64,000 nucleotides of DNA from Caprella mutica. Taxonomy: Eukaryota > Arthropoda > Malacostraca > Amphipoda > Caprellidae. The number at the start of each line of letters is the position of its first letter. The stretch's first letter is position 1. The position numbers and the translations under genes are program-made. Under the pieces are notes generated by a model. It did no database searches and was not told the DNA's origin. It saw only the letters and a list, made by a program, of their open reading frames with translations. Below are positions 55,101 to 64,000 of the stretch, piece by piece. The stretch spans positions 24 through 64,023 of the forward strand of contig CANNZV010003171.1 in assembly GCA_947561585.1 (NCBI GenBank), given 5' to 3'.

Positions 55101-58100
55101 GATCCTCTGCTGTAGAAAGATCATCTGCTGTAAATAGATACTTTGCAGTAGAAAGATCCTTTGCTGTTGACAGATCTTTCGCTGTAGAAAGATCCTTTGG
55201 TGTAGATGGATTCTTTGCTGTAGATAGATCCCCTACTGTAGATAGATCACTTTGCTGTAGATAGATCATTTGCTGTAGATAGATCCTTTAATGTAGATAG
55301 ATATTTTGTTGTAGATAGATCTTTTATTGAAAATAGATCCTTTGCTGTAGATAGATCCCTTGCTGTAGATTGATCATATGATGTAGATAGATCCTTTACT
55401 GTAGATAGATCCTTTGCTGTAGATAGACACTTTCCTGTAGATAGATCCATTGCTGTAGACAGATCCTTTGCAAAATATAGAACTTTTGCTGTTAATAGAT
55501 CTTTTGCTGTAGATAGATCCTTTGCTGTTGATAGATCCTTAACTGTAGATGGATCATTTGCTGTATATAGTTCCTTTACTGTAGATAGATACTTTGCTGT
55601 AGATTGATCTTTTGCTGTAGATTGATCTTTTGCTGTAGATTGATCCTTTGCTGTAGATAGATCCTTTGCTGTTTATAGATTCTTTGCTGAACATATACTC
55701 TTTTAAGCTGTAGATTGATCCTTTGCTGTAGATAGATCCTTTGCTGTCGATAGATCCCTTGCTGTAGATAGATCCTTTGTTGTAGATAGATGCTCTGCTG
55801 TAGATAGATCCTTTGCTGTAGATAGATCCTTTACTGTTGATATATTCTTCGCTGTAGATAGATTCTTTGTTGTAGATGGATCGTTTGCTGTAGATAGATC
55901 CTTTGTAGTAGATAGATCCTTTACTGTAGATAGATCCTTTGCTGTAGATAGATCCTTCGCTGTAAATGTATCCTTTGGCTGTATAGAGTTCCTTTACTGT
56001 AGATATATCCTTTGATGTAGATTGATCTTTTGCTGTAGATAGATCCTTTGCTGTAGAGAGATTCTTTGCTGTAGATAGATATTTTGCTGTAGATAGATCA
56101 CATATTGTAGATAGATCCTTAGCTGAAGATAGATCCTATGCTGTAGAAAGATCCTTTGCTGAAGATAGATCCTTTTCTGAAGATAGATACATTACTGTAG
56201 ATAGATCACTTATTGTAGATAGATCCTTTGCTGTAGATAGATCCTATTCTGTATGAAGATCCTTTTCTGAAGATAGATCCTTTGTTGTAGATAGATCCTT
56301 TAATGCAGATAGATCCCTTATTGTAGATAGATATTTTGCTGTAGATAGATTCTTTTTTGTAGATAGATCCTTTACTGTCGATAGATCCCTTGCTGTAGAT
56401 AGATCCTTTGATGTAGATAGATGCTTTTCTGTAGATAGATCCTCTGCTGTAGATAGATCCTTTACTGTAGATAGATCCTTTACTGTAGATATATTCTTTG
56501 CTGTAGATAGATTCTTTGTTTTAGATTGATCCTTTGCTGTTGATAGATTCTTTGCTGTTGATAGATTCTTTGCTGAACATAGATTCTTTACTGTAGATAG
56601 ATTCTTTGTTGTAGATAGATCCTTTGCTGTGGACAGATCCTTTGCAGTTAATAGATCCTTTACTGTAGATAGATCCTTTGCTGTAGATAGATCCTTTGCT
56701 GTAGATAGATCCTTCGCTGTAGATATATCGTTTGTTGTAGATAGATCCTTTGCTGTAGATAGATCCTTTACTATAGATAGATCCCTTGCTGTAGATAGAA
56801 CCTTTGCTGTAGATAGATCCTTCACTGTAGATATATCTTTTGCTGTAGATAGATTCTTTACTGTAGATAGATTCTTTGTTGTAGATAGGTTCTTTGTTGT
56901 AGTTATATCCTTTGCTGTAGATAGATCTTTTGTAGTAGATAGATCATTTATCGTAGATAGATCCTTTGCTGTAAATAGATCTAAGATCCTTTGCTATAAA
57001 TAAATTAATAAATCCTTCGCCGTAGATAGATCCTTTGCTGTAGATAGATCCTTCGCTGTGGATAAAACCTTTGCTGTAGATAGATCCCATACTGTAAATA
57101 GATCCTTTACTGTAGATAGATCCTTTGCTGTAGATTGATTTTTTGCTGTAGATTGATCCTTTGCTGTAGATAGATCATTTGCTGTTTATAGATTCTTTGC
57201 TGAACATATATTCTTTGCTGTTGATAGATTCTTTTTTGTAGATAGATCCTTTACTGTCGATAGATCCCTTGCTGTAGATAGGTTCTTTGATGTAGATAGA
57301 TGCTTTGCTGTAGATAGATCCTTTGCTGTAGATAGATTCTTTACTTTAGATATATTCTTTGCTGTAGATAGATTCTTTATTGTATATAGTTTTTTTGCTG
57401 TAGATAGATCCTTTGCTGTTGATAGATTCTTGGCTGAACATAGATTCTTTGCTGTAGATAGATACTTTGTTGTAGATAGATCCTTTGCTGTGGACAGATC
57501 CTTTGCAGTAAATAGATCCTTTACTGTAGAAAGATCCTTTGCTGTAGATGGATCCTTTGCTGTAGATAGATCCTTCGTTGTAGAAATATCGTTTGTTGTA
57601 GATAGATCCTTTGCTGTAGATAAATCCTTTACTGTAGATAGATCCCTTGCTGTAGAAAAATCTTTATTGTAGATAGATCCTTCACTGTAGATAGATCTTT
57701 TGCTGTAGATAGATCCTTTACTGTAGATAGATTCTTTTCTGTAGATAGGTCCTTTGTTGTAGATAGATATTTTGTAGTAGATAGATCATTTATCGTAGAT
57801 AGATCTTTTGCTGTAAATAGATCTAAGATCCTTTGCTACAAATAAATTAATAAATACTTCGCCGTAGATAGATACTTTGATGTAGATAGATCCTTTGATG
57901 TAGATAGATCCTTCGCTGTAGATAAAACCTTTGCTGTAGATAGATCCCATACTGTAAATAGATCCTTTACTGTAGATAGATCCTTTGCTGTAGATTGATC
58001 TTTTGCTGTAGATTGATCCTTTGCTGTAGAGAGATCCTTTACTGTAGATATATTCTTTGCTGTAGATAGATTCTTGATTGTAGATAGTTTTTTTGATGTA

Positions 58101-61100
58101 GATAGATCCTTTGCTGTTGATAGATTCTTTGCTGAACATAGATTCTTTGCTGTAGATAGATTCTTTGTTGTAGATAGATCCTTTGCTGTGGACAGATCCT
58201 TTGCAGTAAATAGATCCCTTGCTGTAGATAAATCTTTGTTGTAGATAGATCCTTCACTGTAGATAGATCTTTTGTTGTAGATAGATCCTTTACTGTAGAT
58301 AGATTCTTTGCTGTACATAGGTTCTTTGTTGTAGATAGATCCTTTCCTGTAGATAGATCTTTTGTAGTAGATAGATCATTTATCGTAGATAGATCCTTTG
58401 CTGTAAATAGATCTAAGATCCTTTGCTATAAATAAATTAATAAATCCTTTGCCGTAGAGAGATCCTTTGCTGTAAGTAGATCCTTCGCTGTAGATGAATC
58501 ATTTTCTTTAGATAGATCCTTTTCTGTAGATAGATCCTTTACTGTAGATAGATCCCCTACTATAGATAGATCACTTTGCTTTAGATAGATCATTTGCTGT
58601 AGATAGATCCTTTAATGTAGATAGATATTTTGTTGTAGATAGATCTTTTATTGAAAATAGATCCTTTGCTTTAGATAGATCCCTTGCTGTAGATTGATCA
58701 TATGATGTAGATAGATCCTTTAATGTAGATAGATATTTTGTTGTGGATAGATCTTTTATTGATAATAGATCCTTTGCTGTAGATAGATCCCTTGCTGTAG
58801 ATTGATCATATGATGTAGATAGATCCTTCACTGTAAATAGATCCTTTGCTGTAGATAGACACTTTCCTGAAGATAGATCCTTTGCTGTAGACAGATCCTT
58901 TGCAAAATATAGAACTTTTGCTGTTAATAGATCTTTTGCTGTAGATAGATCCTTTGCTGTTGATAGATCCTTAACTGTAGATTGATCATTTGCTGTATAT
59001 AGTTCCTTTACTGTAGATAGATCATTTGCTGTAGATTGATCTTTTGCTGTAGATTGATCTTTTGCTGTAGATTGATCCTTTGCTGTAGATAGATCCTTTG
59101 CTGTTTATAGATTCTTTGCTGAACATATACTCTTTTAAGCTGTAGATAGATTCTTTGTTGTAGATAGATCCTTTGCTGTGGACAGATCCTTTGCAGTAGA
59201 TAGATCCTTGACTGTAGATAGATCCTTTGCTGTAGGTGGATCCTTTGCTTTAGATAGATCCTTTGCTGTCGATAGATCCCTTGCTGTAGATAGATCCTTT
59301 GCTGTAGATAGATGCTTTGCTGTAGATAGATCCTTTGCTGTAGATAGATCCTTTACTGTAGATATATTCTTTGCTGTAGATAGATTCTTTGTTGTAGATG
59401 GATTGTTTGCTGTAGATAGATCCTTTGTAGTAGATAGATCATTTACTGTAGATGAGGATCCCATACTGTAAATAGATCCTTTACCGTAGATAGATCCTTT
59501 GCTGTAGATGGATCCTTTGCTGTAGATAGATCCTTCGCTGTAGATATATCGTTTGTTGTAGATAGATCCTTCACTGTAGATAGATCTTTTGCTGTAGATA
59601 GATTCTTTACTGTAGATAGATATTTTGCTGTAGATAGGTTCTTTGTTGTAGATAATCCTTTCCTGTAGATAGATCTTTTGTAGTAGATAGATCATTTATC
59701 GTAGATAGATCCTTTGCTGTAAATAGATCTAAGATCCTTTGCTATAAATAAATTAATAAATCTTTTGCCGTAGAGAGATCCTTTGCTGTAAATAGATCCT
59801 TCGCTGTAGATGAATCCTTTTCTTTAGATAGATTCTTTTCTGTAGAAAGATCCTTTACTGTAGATAAAACCTTTGCTGTAGATAGATCCCATACTGTAAA
59901 TAGATCCTTTGCTGTAGAGAGATCCTTTGCTGTAAAAAGATCCTCTGCTGTAGAAAGATCATCTGCTGTAAATAGATACTTTGCAGTAGAAAGATCCTTT
60001 GCTGTTGACAGATCTTTCGCTGTAGAAAGATCCTTTGGTGTAGATGGATTCTTTGCTGTAGATAGATCCCCTACTGTAGATAGATCACTTTGCTGTAGAT
60101 AGATCATTTGCTGTAGATAGATCCTTTAATGTAGATAGATATTTTGTTGTAGATAGATATTTTGTTGTAGATAGATCTTTTATTGAAAATAGATCCTTTG
60201 CTGTAGATAGATCCCTTGCTGTAGATTGATCATATGATGTAGATAGATCCTTTACTGTAGATAGATCCTTTGCTGTAGATAGACACTTTCCTGTAGATAG
60301 ATCCATTGCTGTAGACAGATCCTTTGCAAAATATAGAACTTTTGCTGTTAATAGATCTTTTGCTGTAGATAGATCCTTTGCTGTTGATAGATCCTTAACT
60401 GTAGATGGATCATTTGCTATATATAGTTCCTTTACTGTACATAGATCCTTTGCTGTAGATTGATCTTTTGTTGTAGATTGATCTTTTGCTGTAGATTGAT
60501 CCTTTGCTGTAGATAGATCCTTTGCTGTTTATAGATTCTTTGCTGAACATATACTCTTTTAAGCTGTAGATAGATTCTTTGTTGTAGATAGATCCTTTGC
60601 TGTGGACAGATCCTTTGCAGTAGATAGATCCTTGACTGTAGATAGATCCTTTGCTGTAGATTGATCCTTTGCTGTAGATAGATCCTTTGCTGTCGATAGA
60701 TCCCTTGCTGTAGATAGATCCTTTGTTGTAGATAGATGCTCTGCTGTAGATAGATCCTTTGCTGTAGATAGATCCTTTACTGTTGATATATTCTTCGCTG
60801 TAGATAGATTCTTTGTTGTAGATGGATCGTTTGCTGTAGATAGATCCTTTGTAGTAGATAGATCCTTTACTGTAGATAGATCCTTTGCTGTAGATAGATC
60901 CTTCGCTGTAAATGTATCCTTTGGCTGTATACAGTTCCTTTACTGTAAATATATCCTTTGATGTAGATTGATCTTTTGTTGTAGATAGATCCTTTGCTGT
61001 AGAGAGATTCTTTGCTGTAGATAGATATTTTGCTGTAGATAGATCACATATTGTAGATAGATCCTTAGCTGAAGATAGATCCTATGCTGTAGAAAGATCC

Positions 61101-64000
61101 TTTGCTGAAGATAGATCCTTTTCTGAAGATAGATACATTACTGTAGATAGATCACTTATTGTAGATAGATCCTTTGCTGTAGATAGATCCTATTCTGTAT
61201 GAAGATCCTTTTCTGAAGATAGATCCTTTGTTGTAGATAGATCCTTTAATGCAGATAGATCCCTTATTGTAGATAGATATTTTGCTGTAGATAGATTCTT
61301 TTTTGTAGATAGATCCTTTACTGTCGATAGATCCCTTGCTGTAGATAGATCCTTTGATGTAGATAGATGCTTTTCTGTAGATAGATCCTCTGCTGTAGAT
61401 AGATCCTTTACTGTAGATAGATCCTTTACTGTAGATATATTCTTTGCTGTAGATAGATTCTTTGTTTTAGATTGATCCTTTGCTGTTGATAGATTCTTTG
61501 CTGTTGATAGATTCTTTGCTGAACATAGATTCTTTACTGTAGATAGATTCTTTGTTGTAGATAGATCCTTTGCTGTGGACAGATCCTTTGCAGTTAATAG
61601 ATCCTTTACTGTAGATAGATCCTTTGCTGTAGATAGATCCTTTGCTGTAGATAGATCCTTCGCTGTAGATATATCGTTTGTTGTAGATAGATCCCTTGCT
61701 GTAGATAGATCCTTTACTATAGATAGATCCCTTGCTGTAGATAGAACCTTTGCTGTAGATAGATCCTTCACTGTAGATATATCTTTTGCTGTAGATAGAT
61801 TCTTTACTGTAGATAGATTCTTTGTTGTAGATAGGTTCTTTGTTGTAGTTATATCCTTTGCTGTAGATCGATCTTTTGTAGTAGATAGATCATTTATCGT
61901 AGATAGATCCTTTGCTGTAAATAGATCTAAGATCCTTTGCTATAAATAAATTAATAAATCCTTCGCCGTAGATAGATCCTTTGCTGTAGATAGATCCTTC
62001 GCTGTGGATAAAACCTTTGCTGTAGATAGATCCCATACTGTAAATAGATCCTTTACTGTAGATAGATCCTTTGCTGTAGATTGATTTTTTGCTGTAGATT
62101 GATCCTTTGCTGTAGATAGATCATTTGCTGTTTATAGATTCTTTGCTGAACATATATTCTTTGCTGTTGATAGATTCTTTTTTGTAGATAGATCCTTTAC
62201 TGTCGATAGATCCCTTGCTGTAGATAGGTTCTTTGATGTAGATAGATGCTTTGCTGTAGATAGATCCTTTGCTGTAGATAGATTCTTTACTTTAGATATA
62301 TTCTTTGCTGTAGATAGATTCTTTATTGTATATAGTTTTTTTGCTGTAGATAGATCCTTTGCTGTTGATAGATTCTTGGCTGAACATAGATTCTTTGCTG
62401 TAGATAGATACTTTGTTGTAGATAGATCCTTTGCTGTGGACAGATCCTTTGCAGTAAATAGATCCTTTACTGTAGAAAGATCCTTTGCTGTAGATGGATC
62501 CTTTGCTGTAGATAGATCCTTCGTTGTAGAAATATCGTTTGTTGTAGATAGATCCTTTGCTGTAGATAAATCCTTTACTGTAGATAGATCCCTTGCTGTA
62601 GAAAAATCTTTATTGTAGATAGATCCTTCACTGTAGATAGATCTTTTGCTGTAGATAGATCCTTTACTGTAGATAGATTCTTTTCTGTAGATAGGTCCTT
62701 TGTTGTAGATAGATATTTTGTAGTAGATAGATCATTTATCGTAGATAGATCTTTTGCTGTAAATAGATCTAAGATCCTTTGCTACAAATAAATTAATAAA
62801 TACTTCGCCGTAGATAGATACTTTGATGTAGATAGATCCTTTGATGTAGATAGATCCTTCGCTGTAGATAAAACCTTTGCTGTAGATAGATCCCATACTG
62901 TAAATAGATCCTTTACTGTAGATAGATCCTTTGCTGTAGATTGATCTTTTGCTGTAGATTGATCCTTTGCTGTAGATAGATCCTTTGCTGTAGAGAGATC
63001 CTTTACTGTAGATATGTTCTTTGCTGTAGATAGATTCTTGATTGTAGATAGTTTTTTTGATGTAGATAGATCCTTTGCTGTTGATAGATTCTTTGCTGAA
63101 CATAGATTCTTTGCTGTAGATAGATTCTTTGTTGTAGATAGATCCTTTGCTGTGGACAGATCCTTTGCAGTAAATAGATCCCTTGCTGTAGATAAATCTT
63201 TGTTGTAGATAGATCCTTCACTGTAGATAGATCTTTTGTTGTAGATAGATCCTTTACTGTAGATAGATTCTTTGCTGTACATAGGTTCTTTGTTGTAGAT
63301 AGATCCTTTCCTGTAGATAGATCTTTTGTAGTAGATAGATCATTTATCGTAGATAGATCCTTTGCTGTAAATAGATCTAAGATCCTTTGCTATAAATAAA
63401 TTAATAAATCCTTTGCCGTAGAGAGATCCTTTGCTGTAAGTAGATCCTTCGCTGTAGATGAATCATTTTCTTTAGATAGATCCTTTTCTGTAGATAGATC
63501 CTTTACTGTAGATAGATCCCCTACTATAGATAGATCACTTTGCTTTAGATAGATCATTTGCTGTAGATAGATCCTTTAATGTAGATAGATATTTTGTTGT
63601 AGATAGATCTTTTATTGAAAATAGATCCTTTGCTTTAGATAGATCCCTTGCTGTAGATTGATCATATGATGTAGATAGATCCTTTAATGTAGATAGATAT
63701 TTTGTTGTGGATAGATCTTTTATTGATAATAGATCCTTTGCTGTAGATAGATCCCTTGCTGTAGATTGATCATATGATGTGGATAGATCCTTCACTGTAG
63801 ATAGATCCTTTGCTGTAGATAGACACTTTCCTGAAGATAGATCCTTTGCTGTAGACAGATCCTTTGCAAAATATAGAACTTTTGCTGTTAATAGATCTTT
63901 TGCTGTAGATAGATCCTTTGCTGTTGATAGATCCTTAACTGTAGATTGATCATTTGCTGTATATAGTTCCTTTACTGTAGATAGATCATTTGCTGTAGAT
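52130..64000. repeat. 4.84-4.96-kb higher-order repeat zone of the satellite
   Basis: Equivalent landmarks recur at 4,839 bp (TAAG junction 54,297 to 59,136), 4,856 bp (55,704 to 60,560), 4,946 bp (TCCTTTGGCTGTAT 55,971 to 60,917; reading frames 56,244 to 61,190) and 4,964 bp (58,571 to 63,535). At least two full units and part of a third are present. Differences of 18 bp, or multiples of it, between copies reflect gain or loss of whole monomers. Confidence 0.88.

Larger units (their letters stand above)
35396..64000. repeat. Giant 18-bp satellite array, running off the window end
   Basis: The monomer GATCCTTTGCTGTAGATA is repeated in head-to-tail order for at least 28.6 kb, roughly 1,590 units. 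Variation is almost all base substitution (CCT/TCT/CCC, GCT/ACT/GTT, GTA/GAA), so the 18-bp register is held over long stretches. Because 18 is six codons, the unit is stop-free in one plus frame (AVDRSF) and all three minus frames (KDLSTA, SKGSIY, QRIYLQ). The many ORFs here, up to 319 codons, overlap on both strands and are by-products. Most units contain GATC and two overlapping GATA words. The right edge is not reached. Confidence 0.97.

Noticed and set aside
35396..64000. Dozens of ORFs of 60-319 codons on both strands as genes
   Set aside because: They are alternative translations of one 18-bp unit (AVDRSF, KDLSTA, SKGSIY, QRIYLQ), overlap on opposite strands, and begin or end wherever register-breaking islands fall.

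Overview
This is AT-rich eukaryotic nuclear DNA, most likely from an insect or another arthropod. It holds many small non-autonomous transposons, one decayed non-LTR retrotransposon, long satellite arrays, and no compact coding or operon structure. No bacterial, phage or organellar genes, no CRISPR array and no confident tRNA or rRNA gene were seen. The species cannot be fixed from the sequence.

The left part (1-35,100) is transposon-dominated, gene-poor DNA. Several insertions can be delimited to the base from terminal inverted repeats (TIRs) and target-site duplications (TSDs). They include two TAGGGTTG-ended elements (1,695-3,381 and 31,796-32,681), each with a perfect 8-bp TSD; a clan of elements ending in CCAGTCTG or CCAGACTG that insert into other repeats with 8-bp TSDs; a second clan ending in CCATRTTTYAAAGT; and a family ending in TAGGGTC..CAGGTAAATTGC. 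A long-TIR element with a 12-bp flanking repeat lies at 14,290-15,367. These insertions are nested up to four deep, so their relative order can be read directly. An 8-bp TSD suggests hAT-like transposition, but no transposase gene is present in the window. A broken Jockey/CR1-like reverse transcriptase lies on the minus strand at about 19,570-20,945.

Coding evidence is thin. I see possible exons, with splice-acceptor sequence and uninterrupted frames, at 6,830-6,984 (minus) and at 28,202-28,294, 29,787-29,894 and 30,975-31,062 (plus). A possible polyadenylation signal lies at 31,202. None could be tied to a named gene.

Minisatellites are scattered through the left part: a palindromic 36-bp repeat at 5.56-5.87 kb, a 14-bp repeat at 6.7 kb, a 32-bp repeat at 26.07-26.46 kb, and a 22-bp array that runs into a 24-bp array at 34.4-35.1 kb.

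From about 35,396 to the window end, 28.6 kb is a single satellite of an 18-bp monomer, GATCCTTTGCTGTAGATA. It is organised into higher-order repeats: blocks of about 3.5 and 3.7 kb pairing into a 7.2-kb unit on the left, then a 4.84-4.96-kb unit on the right. The unit is six codons long and stop-free in four of six frames, so it throws up many long spurious ORFs (up to 319 codons) on both strands. I treat all of them as by-products of the repeat.
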